Of a stretch of 64,000 bases of DNA, positions 51,057-58,628 are shown piece after piece. How positions within the stretch are numbered: position 1 is the stretch's first letter; the number at the start of each line of letters is the position of its first letter. The position numbers were made by a program, and so were the translations under genes. This stretch comes from Natrinema mahii (GTDB taxonomy: Archaea > Halobacteriota > Halobacteria > Halobacteriales > Natrialbaceae): positions 496,001-560,000 of the forward strand of contig JHUT02000001.1 in assembly GCA_000690595.2 (NCBI GenBank), in the 5' to 3' direction. The notes beneath the pieces are model-generated. The model made no database searches and had not been told where the DNA came from. It was given only the letters and a program-made list of their open reading frames with translations.

Positions 51057-51095
51057 GGGGTCGAATCGACGGGTACCACGGGGCCGAATCGACGG
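51057..51095 (+). repeat. 23-bp-period duplication (c)
   Basis: GGGGTCGAATCGACGG at 51057 recurs at 51080 with one mismatch in 16, again a 23-bp offset. Confidence 0.75.
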
Positions 51096-51108
51096 AAGCC
51101 GCTGGTTC

Positions 51109-51130
51109 GGACACCGGGTTTCCGGTGAAG
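51109..51130 (+). promoter_or_regulatory. ORB 3
   Basis: GACACCGGGTTTCCGGTGAA matches the ORB consensus except at the first base. Confidence 0.8.
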
Positions 51131-51211
51131 TCACCGAGTGCTACCGAACCCGTGCTCTAGGGCGGCGCTGTTTTGCCGCCGGTTTGCTGAACCGAGAACC
51201 GTCCGATGAAC

Positions 51212-51297
51212 CTATAGTAGCCACTGAAACGATTCACACACTGATCACGACGCTGTCGTGCGATCAGGTGTGCAATGACTTTCAGTGGCTACTATAG
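51212..51297 (+). mobile_element. Palindromic MITE, copy 1 (86 bp)
   Basis: Perfect 18-bp inverted ends CTATAGTAGCCACTGAAA enclose a second nested inverted repeat (CACACTGATC and GATCAGGTGTG), so the whole element can fold into one hairpin. A diverged copy lies at 62366-62452. It sits between ORBs 3 and 4. No coding capacity; ends in TAG-type dinucleotides as in small MITEs mobilised by full-length IS elements elsewhere. Confidence 0.8.
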
Positions 51298-51355
51298 AAC
51301 CGTCGCTTCGCCGAGCGCGGCTGCCCCTCGAGCGAGTTTCGGGTGGACATCGCTC

Positions 51356-51392
51356 GATGAGCGCGGCAGTTCGCGATGAGCGCGGCAGTTCG
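51356..51392 (+). repeat. 19-bp-period duplication (d)
   Basis: GATGAGCGCGGCAGTTCG occurs at 51356 and 51375 without mismatch. Confidence 0.8.
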
Positions 51393-51406
51393 ACCGCCCG
51401 CACAGT

Positions 51407-51427
51407 CACACCGTGTTTCCGGTGAAA
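51407..51427 (+). promoter_or_regulatory. ORB 4
   Basis: CACACCGTGTTTCCGGTGAA differs from ORB 1 by one base. Confidence 0.8.
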
Positions 51428-51465
51428 CGGGGCGAAAGACACCGCCCGAAAGCGGTGTAGGGGCC

Positions 51466-51486
51466 CACACCGTGTTTCCGATGAAA
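51466..51486 (+). promoter_or_regulatory. ORB 5
   Basis: CACACCGTGTTTCCGATGAA differs from ORB 4 by one base. Confidence 0.75.
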
Positions 51487-51513
51487 CCGTCCATGGAGAT
51501 GAGGCAACTCTCG

Positions 51514-51582
51514 GCGGGCGTTCAATGGCGCGATCGGCGGGCATTCAATGGTGTGATCAGCGGGCATTCAATGGTGAAACCC
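51514..51582 (+). repeat. Three 23-bp tandem repeats (e)
   Basis: Units beginning GCGGGC-G/A-TTCAATGG start at 51514, 51537 and 51560. The first two are alike over about the full 23 bp, the third over 17. Confidence 0.8.
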
Positions 51583-51598
51583 GGCCGATCGCTCGAGC

Positions 51599-51634
51599 GG
51601 TCGATCGGACTACAGAGCGGTCGATCGGACTACA
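51599..51634 (+). repeat. 20-bp-period duplication (f)
   Basis: GGTCGATCGGACTACA occurs at 51599 and 51619 without mismatch. Confidence 0.75.
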
Positions 51635-51722
51635 ACGGTTCAGCAACCCTGCAAGGCCGACACAATGGTGTGATTGATCGGTTCTACTCTCGGGATACGT
51701 TTTCGGAAGTACAGTCCGAACT

Positions 51723-51756
51723 GCGATTGATGACTCGTTGCGATTGATGACTCGTT
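51723..51756 (+). repeat. 17-bp perfect tandem duplication (g)
   Basis: CGATTGATGACTCGTTG is present twice head to tail, directly before the AT-rich block. Confidence 0.85.
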
Positions 51757-51770
51757 GTCGACCGCCTCAG

Positions 51771-51846
51771 TATAGGGCTACAGTATAGATACATATAAGT
51801 AATAGATATGAGTATAGTTCATTGAGCAAATCAAAAAATAGAGTAA
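51771..51846 (+). other. AT-rich duplex-unwinding element candidate
   Basis: A stretch of about 75 nt with strings such as ACATATAAGTAATAGATATG and AAATCAAAAAATAG is far richer in A/T than anything nearby. It lies between plus-strand ORBs 1-5 and the ORB cluster before orc1/cdc6, the expected place for helix opening. Confidence 0.7.
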
Positions 51847-52048
51847 GAGCAATCGGAAGGGTTGCAGTCGAATCGGTGGATCGAAGCAGCAGTGTCGACG
51901 GGATGTCGACGGGAGGATGACCGATTGTTCGTCCCGACTCGAGGGGACGTGTTCGTCCCGGCCGCCCGGGCCGAACGACTCGGATGGCCGCGTTTCGAAC
52001 CATTTGACACCGAATTTCGACTAGCCGACATGACGTTTCGAACTGTCC

Positions 52049-52070
52049 CACACCGGGTTTCCGGTGAAAT
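52049..52070 (+). promoter_or_regulatory. ORB 6
   Basis: CACACCGGGTTTCCGGTGAA is identical to ORB 1. It is the last box in the plus orientation. Confidence 0.85.
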
Positions 52071-52112
52071 GAACCCCCACTTCCACTGCACCCCACCCCC
52101 CGCTTCTCCCCG

Positions 52113-52133
52113 TTTCACCGGAAACCCGGTGTG
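52113..52133 (-). promoter_or_regulatory. ORB 7, inverted
   Basis: The box reads CACACCGGGTTTCCGGTGAA on the minus strand, facing ORB 6 across about 45 bp. Confidence 0.85.
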
Positions 52134-52295
52134 TGTCCGCGACCGATCCTCGACCGCGATTGTCGGGCCCAATCTCGAGGCACCGATCGAAGGCGCGGCG
52201 GTCGATGCGCCAGTTCGGGCCGGAATCGGACTCACGATGCCGAATCCGATCCGCTCGCCCGTCTCTCGAATCGCCGCCGCGGAACGGAAGGGCTA

Positions 52296-52316
52296 TTTCA
52301 CCGGAAACCCGGTGTC
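52296..52316 (-). promoter_or_regulatory. ORB 8, inverted, abutting the orc1/cdc6 start
   Basis: The minus-strand ORB core ends 5 bp before the ATG at 52322. It therefore overlaps the promoter or 5' end of orc1/cdc6 and probably lets the protein repress its own gene. Confidence 0.85.
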
Positions 52317-52321
52317 CGACT

Positions 52322-53527
52322 ATGTCGAGTTCCGGCGATGATCTGTTCACTCGCGACGACCCGATCTTCGAGAACAAGGAGCTACTCGAGATCAACCACT
52401 TGCCCGAGGAAGGGCGGATCGTCGGCCGGGACGACGAGATCGCCGAACTCGCGAACGCGGTCAATCCGGCGATCTTCGGCCAGAGTCCGAGCAACCTCCT
52501 CATCTACGGCAAGACCGGGACGGGCAAGTCCCTCTGTGCGAAGTACATCTCCGAACGGCTCGTCCGGGTCGCCGAAGACGAGGGGATCACGTCGGCGTTC
52601 GCCTACGTCGACTGCGCACAGGACAACACGGAGACGCAGGCGGTCCAGACGATCGCGCACACGTTGAACGAGCCGGCGGTCACCGACGTCAGGATTCCGG
52701 ACAAGGGGCTGAGTACCTCGACCTACTACAAGCGGCTCTGGACGGTGCTGGACGCCCAGTACGACGTCGCCCTGGTCATCCTGGACGAGGTCGACAAGCT
52801 CGACGACGACGACATCCTCATGCAACTCTCGCGCGCGGGCGAGGCCGGCAAGCTCGCGTCGTGCAAGATCGGCGTCATCGGGATCAGCAACAAGATCAAG
52901 TACAAGGATCGGCTGGACGAGCGGGTCAAGTCCAGCCTCTGTGAGCGGGAGTTCGTCTTCCCGCCGTACGACGCGACCCAGCTCCGGGACATCATGGAGG
53001 CCCGCAGCGACGCGTTCAAGGACGGCGTCCTCGAGCCGTCGGTCATCCCGCGGGCTGCCGCACTCGCGGCCCGGGAACACGGCGACGCCCGGAAGGCGAT
53101 CGACATCCTGCGCTACGCCGGCGAGATCGCCCAATCGGAGGGCCACGAGACGGTTCGCGAGGAGTACGTCGTTCAGGCGCGCGAGCGAGCCGAGACCGAC
53201 CGGTTCCGGGAACTCATCCGCGGCTCGACGCCTCACTCCCGCTACGTGTTACAGGCCCTCGCGGTCCTCTCGCTCAATACGCCCGACGAGGACGGGTTCC
53301 GGACGACGCGGATCTACGACGTCTACGAGGAGATCTGCCGGCAGGAGGGCTCCGACCCGCTCTCCCTGCGCCGCGTCCGCGATCTGCTGAAGGAACACGC
53401 CTTCCTCGACATCCTCGAGCAGACTCGCCGCAGCGGCGGCAGCGCGGAGGGCAGCTATACCGAACACCAGTTGCTCGAGGACCCGGAGGTCGTCCGGACC
53501 GTCCTCGTCGAAACCGACGAGCCGTAA
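52322..53527 (+). CDS. orc1: Orc1/Cdc6 replication initiator
   Basis: The protein has 401 residues. The AAA+ core has Walker A YGKTGTGKS at residues 62-70, Walker B ALVILDEVDKL at 150-160, sensor 1 IGVIGISNK near 180, and sensor 2 GDARKAIDIL near 258. A C-terminal winged helix begins near residue 310 (TTRIYDVYEEICRQEG). It binds the ORBs that surround it, melts the adjacent AT-rich DNA and loads MCM. The start MSSSGDDLFTRDDP is chosen because the in-frame extension to 52133 runs through two ORBs. Haloarchaea have several Orc paralogs, and this one is origin-linked. Confidence 0.97.
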   Translation: MSSSGDDLFTRDDPIFENKELLEINHLPEEGRIVGRDDEIAELANAVNPAIFGQSPSNLLIYGKTGTGKSLCAKYISERLVRVAEDEGITSAFAYVDCAQDNTETQAVQTIAHTLNEPAVTDVRIPDKGLSTSTYYKRLWTVLDAQYDVALVILDEVDKLDDDDILMQLSRAGEAGKLASCKIGVIGISNKIKYKDRLDERVKSSLCEREFVFPPYDATQLRDIMEARSDAFKDGVLEPSVIPRAAALAAREHGDARKAIDILRYAGEIAQSEGHETVREEYVVQARERAETDRFRELIRGSTPHSRYVLQALAVLSLNTPDEDGFRTTRIYDVYEEICRQEGSDPLSLRRVRDLLKEHAFLDILEQTRRSGGSAEGSYTEHQLLEDPEVVRTVLVETDEP

Positions 53528-53563
53528 CCGATCGGGAAACACTGTGACCACATCCGGTCGACA

Positions 53564-53584
53564 TTTCACCGGAAACCCGGTGTC
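53564..53584 (-). promoter_or_regulatory. ORB 9, inverted, downstream of orc1/cdc6
   Basis: The minus-strand box has a full ORB core 36 bp after the orc1/cdc6 stop codon, so the initiator gene is bracketed by ORBs. Confidence 0.85.
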
Positions 53585-53629
53585 CCGGCTCCGGGAGCCG
53601 ATCGCCCGGTTCCGACTCCCCTCTCGGCG

Positions 53630-54814
53630 TTACTGCCCCGTCGTCCAGCCCCGCGGGGTGTCGTTCAGCCGTTCGGCCCCGTCCTCGGTCACCGCGACGA
53701 GATCCTCGATGCGGACGCCGAACCGCCCCTCGAGGTAGATCCCCGGTTCGACGCTGAACACCATGCCGGGCTCGAGTTCGCGGTCGTTGTCCGCGGCGAT
53801 GTAGGGCGGCTCGTGGACCTCGAGGCCGACGCCGTGGCCGGTCCGGTGGACGAAGGCGTCGCCGTAGCCGGCGTCCTCGATGACCGATCGCGCCGCGCGG
53901 TCGATCGCTCCTGCGGTCACACCTGGTTCGACCGCCTCGACGGCGGCCGCCTGTGCCTCTCTGACGGTCTCGTGGACGCGTTCGTACGCCGCGGGCGGCT
54001 CGTCGCCGACCACGATCGTCCGGGTTTGATCGCCCGGATACCGTCCCATAGCAGTCGCCGCACTTCCCTCGAGGTCGGCCGCGACGAAGGCCCCGAAGTC
54101 CAAGACGACGGGGTCACCGTTCTGGATCTCCCGCGAGCCGCTGTGGTGGTGCGGTTGCGCGCCGTTCGGGCCGGCGGCGACGATGGTTTCAAACGCCGGT
54201 TCCTCTCCGCCTTCCGCCGCGAGCAATCGATCGATCTCGGTCGCCAGTTCCGCTTCGGTGGTCCCGATCAGGTTCGTCCCCCGCTCACGGATTTCGAGCG
54301 CGACCCGGTCGGCGATCGCCCCGGCCCGCCGCAGTGTCTCGAGTTCGACGTCGTCCTTCCGGATCCGAAGTGGCTCGAGGACGGTCCCCGCGAGTCCGAA
54401 CGTGGCGTCGGGACACAACTCCCGCAGGTCCTGCGTGAACGTCGCCCACATGCGGTCGTCGACGAGGACCGTCGGCGGCTCCCGATCGGCCCGCGGACTC
54501 GCTCGAGTCTCGAGCGAGTAGCCCTCGAGGACCGCCGCGACGGTCTCGAGCGGGTCGTCGGAGTCGGTCCAGAATCGCCGTTGCAGGATCGGAATCGGAA
54601 GTTCGGACAACTGACCTTCGTACATCGCCGGCGCGATGACCGCGGGGTCCCCGTCGCGGGGGATGAAAAGCAGCAGGTGCCGCTCCGACGGCGACTCCTC
54701 GAAGCCGGTCAGATAGGTCAGGTTCGGGCTCGGGAAACAGACCGCGAGGTCGGCTCCTTCCGCCGCGAGCCGGCGCTTGCAGGCCGCGATGCGGCGCTCG
54801 AACGGTGGTTCCAT
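53630..54814 (-). CDS. M24 family Xaa-Pro peptidase
   Basis: The protein has 394 residues from MEPPFERRIAACKRRL. The creatinase/prolidase layout is seen: an N-terminal domain with LAVCFPSPNLTYLTGFEESPSER, and a C-terminal pita-bread domain with metal ligands Asp in LDFGAFV, Asp in PGDQTRTIVV, His in HRTGHGVGLEVHEPPY, Glu in FSVEPGIYL and Glu in VRIEDLV. It cleaves dipeptides or N-terminal residues before proline in the cytoplasm. An upstream extension runs through the 18-bp tandem array and is rejected. Convergent with orc1/cdc6. Confidence 0.94.
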   Translation of the reverse strand: MEPPFERRIAACKRRLAAEGADLAVCFPSPNLTYLTGFEESPSERHLLLFIPRDGDPAVIAPAMYEGQLSELPIPILQRRFWTDSDDPLETVAAVLEGYSLETRASPRADREPPTVLVDDRMWATFTQDLRELCPDATFGLAGTVLEPLRIRKDDVELETLRRAGAIADRVALEIRERGTNLIGTTEAELATEIDRLLAAEGGEEPAFETIVAAGPNGAQPHHHSGSREIQNGDPVVLDFGAFVAADLEGSAATAMGRYPGDQTRTIVVGDEPPAAYERVHETVREAQAAAVEAVEPGVTAGAIDRAARSVIEDAGYGDAFVHRTGHGVGLEVHEPPYIAADNDRELEPGMVFSVEPGIYLEGRFGVRIEDLVAVTEDGAERLNDTPRGWTTGQ

Positions 54815-54870
54815 GGGTCGGTGTTCGCTCGAGCGGGGAATCAACGTTTGGTTAGTCGGGTGTGAAGGCG

Positions 54871-54946
54871 GCTCCCGTCGTGAAAGCGGCTCCCGTCGTG
54901 AAAGCGGCTCCTGTCGTGAAAGCGGCTCCTGTCGTGAAAGCGGCTC
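54871..54946 (+). repeat. 18-bp tandem array, four units
   Basis: Units GCTCCCGTCGTGAAAGCG (twice) and GCTCCTGTCGTGAAAGCG (twice) lie head to tail from 54871 to 54942, with a partial unit on each side. There are no spacers. The array is upstream of the M24 gene in its promoter region. Function unknown. Confidence 0.9.
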
Positions 54947-55376
54947 AACGATATCAACCGTCTTGCTATCGTGGCAACACGGGGTAGCCACGCCCTCCCC
55001 AGCCGATTCGCTCGCTGCTCACGGTTCCCGTTGGTCACCGTTCGCTTTCGAGACCTCCCCTCCGGTCGGCCTCGCACCGCTCGCTCATCCACTGTCAGAG
55101 CAAGCTCTGACAAGCCTTCGCTCGTGAAACTCGCGAAGACCTCGCGCGGTGTCGTCGGCCGTCCTCGTTGGCACTCGTCCGGCCGACAGCGCACGCCACC
55201 GCCAGTCGTTTCCTGATGCCGACGACTCGAGCCATCGCCGAACGCGTCGGTTTCCTGGAGAGACCGTCGCCACAGGCGGACGATCACGCGAGCGCGAACA
55301 CCGTCGGGAACGTATTAACCCCCCAGCGATGGCAGGCCGCGAAGCAACCCGTCGGGACGCTGTGTCATTACAGCGA
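54947..55376 (+). other. Intergenic region upstream of otsA
   Basis: No supported gene. Contains the hairpin TCAGAGCAAGCTCTGA at 55097-55112, and the otsA promoter candidate GTATTAACC at 55312-55320, about 57 nt before the start codon. The central 200 nt are Arg/Ser-coding in all frames and may be a decayed sequence. Confidence 0.45.
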
Positions 55377-57083
55377 ATGCGAGTTACCGAGCGGTTGTCG
55401 TCGACGGCTGTACGGAATCGACAGCGCCGGGCCGACGGGCGAGGGCGAACCGACGACGAGTCCGCGACCGACGGGCCGAGCTGTCCCGGTTCGCTGATCG
55501 TCGTCTCGAACCGGCAACCGTATCGTCACGAGTACGACGACGCGGCCGACACCGCGTCCGATGCCGACGCCGAGTCCGCGAGCGACGGCGCGGAACCGCC
55601 GACGGGGGCCGACGGCGGTGCCCGTCAGAGCGCGGCCGCGGCGACCCGGTCGATCACGGTCGACGAGCCGACCGGCGGGCTGACCGCCGGGCTCGATCCC
55701 GTCGTCAAGCGGACCGACGGCACGTGGATCGCCTGGGGCGACGGCGAGGCCGACTTCGACGTAACCGACGAGCGAAACTGCGTCGCCGTCCCGCCCGAGG
55801 AGGAGGCCTACACCCTCCGCCGGCTCGACCTCTCGGAGGAGGCCGTCGACTCCTACTACTACGGCTTCAGCAATCGCGTCCTCTGGCCGCTCTGTCACGG
55901 CTTCCCCGACCTGATCGAGGACCGATCGAACGACTTCGAGTGGTACCGGACGGTCAACGAGCGGTTCGCCGACGCGGTCGCCGACCACGCGACGGCCGAC
56001 TCGGTGATCTGGCTGCAGGACTACCACCTCGCGCTCGCACCGCGGCTGATCCGGGAGTCCGTGCCGTCCGGTGCGACCGTCGCCCACTTCTGGCACATCC
56101 CGTGGCCGTCGCCGCCGACGTTTCGGCAGTGTCCCGCCGGCGGCCGCGTCCTCGAGGGACTGCTCGGCAACGACCTGCTGGGCTTTCACGTCGAGCAGTA
56201 CGCGGATCGGTTCCTCGAGTGTGTCGACCGGTTCCTGCCGACCGCGACGGTCGACCACGCCCGTCGAACGGTCCGGTACGAGGGAGGACGGACCCGCGTC
56301 GTCGCGACGCCGATGGGGGTCGACGCCGAGGCCTACGACCGGGACGCGCGATCGGTCGATCCCGGCCGCCTCACCGAACTGTGCGAGGAGTACGACATCG
56401 CGCCCAACGCGACGCTCGGGCTGGGCCTCGACCGCCTCGACTACACGAAGGGGATTCCCGAACGGCTGGCGGCCATCGAGCGCTTCTTCGAGCGAAACCC
56501 GGGCTGGCGCGGCGAGTTCACGTTCCTCCAGAAGGCGACCCCCTCGCGGACCGACATCGAGACCTATCAGCGCCACGGCGACCTCGTCCGCAGCGAGGCC
56601 CAGCGGATCAACCGCCGCTTCGAGACCGCCGACTGGCAGCCGATCGCCTACACCGAAGACTACCTCTCGACGGCGGAGATCTGTGCGCTCTACCGGCGCG
56701 CGGATGTGATGGTGGTCAGCCCGCTGGTCGACGGGATGAACCTGGTCGTACAGGAGTACGTCGCGGCCAGCGTCGACGGCGACGACGCGCTGGTGTTGAG
56801 CGACCGGACCGGCGCACACGAGCGGCTCGGCTCCCACGCCCTGACGATCGACCCGACCGACACCGACGGGTTCGCGGCCCAGCTCGAGGCGGCGCTCTCG
56901 ATGCCGGCCCACGAACGCCGGCGGCGGATGAACACGCTGCGCCAGCGCGTGTTCGCTGGCGACCTCGAGTCGTGGATGGCTACGCAGTTCGACTGGTTCC
57001 GGCGGCTCCGCGACGAGCGGGGTCGGACCGACGCGGGCTCGGACAGCGATTCCGACTCGCGGGAACCCACGCCGCCGGTCTAA
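55377..57083 (+). CDS. otsA: Trehalose-6-phosphate synthase (GT20)
   Basis: The protein has 568 residues from MRVTERLSSTAV. The GT-B enzyme shows LIVVSNRQPY, WLQDYHLALAPRLIRE near residues 208-223, GLDRLDYTKGIPERLAAIERF near 345-365 and SPLVDGMNLVVQEYVA near 448-463, all GT20 landmarks. A 50-residue acidic Ala/Asp/Ser insertion splits the first strand from the PTGGLTAG loop. It makes trehalose-6-phosphate from a nucleotide-glucose and glucose-6-phosphate, with osmotic protection as the usual role. otsB follows after 3 nt. Confidence 0.95.
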   Translation: MRVTERLSSTAVRNRQRRADGRGRTDDESATDGPSCPGSLIVVSNRQPYRHEYDDAADTASDADAESASDGAEPPTGADGGARQSAAAATRSITVDEPTGGLTAGLDPVVKRTDGTWIAWGDGEADFDVTDERNCVAVPPEEEAYTLRRLDLSEEAVDSYYYGFSNRVLWPLCHGFPDLIEDRSNDFEWYRTVNERFADAVADHATADSVIWLQDYHLALAPRLIRESVPSGATVAHFWHIPWPSPPTFRQCPAGGRVLEGLLGNDLLGFHVEQYADRFLECVDRFLPTATVDHARRTVRYEGGRTRVVATPMGVDAEAYDRDARSVDPGRLTELCEEYDIAPNATLGLGLDRLDYTKGIPERLAAIERFFERNPGWRGEFTFLQKATPSRTDIETYQRHGDLVRSEAQRINRRFETADWQPIAYTEDYLSTAEICALYRRADVMVVSPLVDGMNLVVQEYVAASVDGDDALVLSDRTGAHERLGSHALTIDPTDTDGFAAQLEAALSMPAHERRRRMNTLRQRVFAGDLESWMATQFDWFRRLRDERGRTDAGSDSDSDSREPTPPV

Positions 57084-57086
57084 CGG

Positions 57087-57926
57087 ATGACCAGCACCGA
57101 ATCCGGAACCGCCGCTGCCGAGTCCCCGCCTCGGCCGCTCGAAGACGGGTTCCCGGCCGTTCGAGCGAGCCTCGCGGACGCCGAGCGGTTGCTGGTCTGT
57201 CTCGATTTCGACGGGACGCTGGCGCCGATCGTCGACGAGCCCGACGCGGCCCGACCGACCGACGACAACCGCCGTGCCGTCGCGAGGCTCGCCGATCACC
57301 AGGACGTGACGACCGCGGTCGTCAGCGGCCGGGCGCTGCGGGACGTCCGCGATCGCATCGACGGGCCGGCGATCTACGCCGGCAACCACGGCCTCGAACT
57401 CGCGCGACGGGGCTCGATCGCCGTCCATCCCGTCGCGCGGAAACGGGCCGCCCGGATCGACCGCCTCTGTGCGGTCCTCGAGACCACGCTCGCGTCGATC
57501 CCGAACGTACGGATCGAGAACAAGCGCCTGTCCGGGACGGTGCATTTCCGGTCCGTGCCGCCGGCCGCCCGCCCGGTCGCCCGTCGGCTCACGACCGCCG
57601 TCTTCGAGGCGTTCAGCGGCGGCGCGCTCGAGCTCTCCCGCGGGAAGCGGATCCTCGAGATCGGGCCGTCGATCCCGTGGGGCAAGGGGAACGCGGTCGA
57701 GTTGATCGCGGCCGACAAACCGCCGGGGACGGCCACCGTCTACGTCGGGGACGACGTCACCGACGAGTCGGCGTTTCGGGCCGTCGAGCCGGGCGGGATC
57801 GGGGTCCGGGTCGGCGGTGACGGTCCGTCGGCCGCCTCCTATCGGGTCGAGTCGCCGGCGGGCGTCGCGTCGCTGCTTTCCCTGCTCGAGGACGTCGTGT
57901 CACCCGACCCCGTGCGGCGGCCCTGA
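57087..57926 (+). CDS. otsB: Trehalose-6-phosphate phosphatase
   Basis: The protein has 279 residues of the HAD superfamily. Motif 1 CLDFDGTLAPI near residues 35-45 has the nucleophile Asp. Motif 2 is VVSGRALRDV, the substrate loop is GNHGLELA, and motifs 3 and 4 are GKGNAVELI and VGDDVTDE. It removes phosphate from the OtsA product. The pair forms one operon and is a complete trehalose pathway. Confidence 0.95.
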   Translation: MTSTESGTAAAESPPRPLEDGFPAVRASLADAERLLVCLDFDGTLAPIVDEPDAARPTDDNRRAVARLADHQDVTTAVVSGRALRDVRDRIDGPAIYAGNHGLELARRGSIAVHPVARKRAARIDRLCAVLETTLASIPNVRIENKRLSGTVHFRSVPPAARPVARRLTTAVFEAFSGGALELSRGKRILEIGPSIPWGKGNAVELIAADKPPGTATVYVGDDVTDESAFRAVEPGGIGVRVGGDGPSAASYRVESPAGVASLLSLLEDVVSPDPVRRP

Positions 57927-58027
57927 GACGGAGACGGACCCGAACCGCCGACGGTCGTGCCGCCACTCTCGCTCGGCAGCGAGGACCGAGCCGGCCGCCG
58001 AATCGACCGTTCGACATTTCCGAAAAC

Positions 58028-58044
58028 AATACAAATCAGAAATT
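58028..58044 (+). other. Inverted repeat after otsB
   Basis: ACAAAT-N5-ATTTGT lies in a short AT-rich patch between otsB and the HTH gene. It may be a binding site of the following regulator or a transcript end. Confidence 0.35.
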
Positions 58045-58108
58045 TGTTGTTGGGAGCGGAAAGTATTAGTTACCACTGGAAACATAGTGTGGACGAGTGT
58101 GAACGAGT

Positions 58109-58456
58109 GTGAAACTCCGACAGCCAACTGATTTCCTGATCCTCGAGGCGCTCGAGGACGAGGGGCGAAACGTCGCGACGAACCTCGCGGCGCATACGGG
58201 GAAGAGTCGAAAGAACATCAACACCAGACTCCCGGTCCTCGAGGACTACGGATTGGTCCGGAAAATCGGCCCCGCGGAGCGCTCGGGACTCTACGAGATT
58301 ACGTCGTCGGGGAAGGCAGCGCTGGTGTATCGCGACCAGTACGACGAGGTCGACGACTTCGAGGCGCTGATCGAGGGACCGAACGCCGACACCGACGGGG
58401 AGGGGGAACGGGCGAGTTTCGTCCGGGGGAGCGACGACGCCGACGACGGGGAGTAA
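58109..58456 (+). CDS. PhiH1-repressor-like winged-HTH protein
   Basis: The protein has 115 residues with GTG start (MKLRQPTDFLILEALEDEGRN). A single wHTH (THTGKSRKNINTRLPVLEDYGLVRKI near residues 28-54) is followed by a DUF-like acidic tail, the form of halophage PhiH1 repressors and their many host relatives. AAGTATTAG at 58060-58068 is the likely promoter core. A repeated GAGTGTGAA precedes the start and could be an autoregulatory site. Target genes unknown. Confidence 0.9.
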   Translation: MKLRQPTDFLILEALEDEGRNVATNLAAHTGKSRKNINTRLPVLEDYGLVRKIGPAERSGLYEITSSGKAALVYRDQYDEVDDFEALIEGPNADTDGEGERASFVRGSDDADDGE

Positions 58457-58628
58457 CGTTCGTTCTCCGCGCCCGCTCCATACCGACCGGACAACCGAGG
58501 GTTCCGTAGCCTGCGGACCGGGAAACCTGCGAACCGAGCAGCCCGCACCGAGTAGCACCCGGCTCGAGCAGTCCGCGAACCGGATAGCCCCCGACTCGCG
58601 TTCGGCCAATCGCCGACTCGAGCGGCGG

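Larger units (their letters stand above)
50595..52321 (+). other. Replication origin region upstream of orc1/cdc6
   Basis: The 1.7-kb gene-free stretch holds eight of the nine ORB elements found here, an AT-rich unwinding candidate, a palindromic MITE and several short tandem duplications. The ORBs are on the plus strand left of the AT-rich block and one immediately right of it; the others right of it are inverted. This is the usual haloarchaeal arrangement next to the initiator gene. Confidence 0.85.

Noticed and set aside
52133-52321. N-terminal extension of orc1/cdc6
   Set aside because: The extension runs through an ORB and has no similarity to the Orc1 fold; MSSSGDDLF at 52322 is the natural start.
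54871-54946. CRISPR array
   Set aside because: Repeats are directly head to tail without spacers and no cas genes are present.
58089-58112. Fourth leader mini-ORF before the PhiH1-like gene
   Set aside because: It is a seven-codon GTG frame within GAGTGTGAA repeats. The likely transcription start falls inside it, so the GTGA overlap may be accidental.
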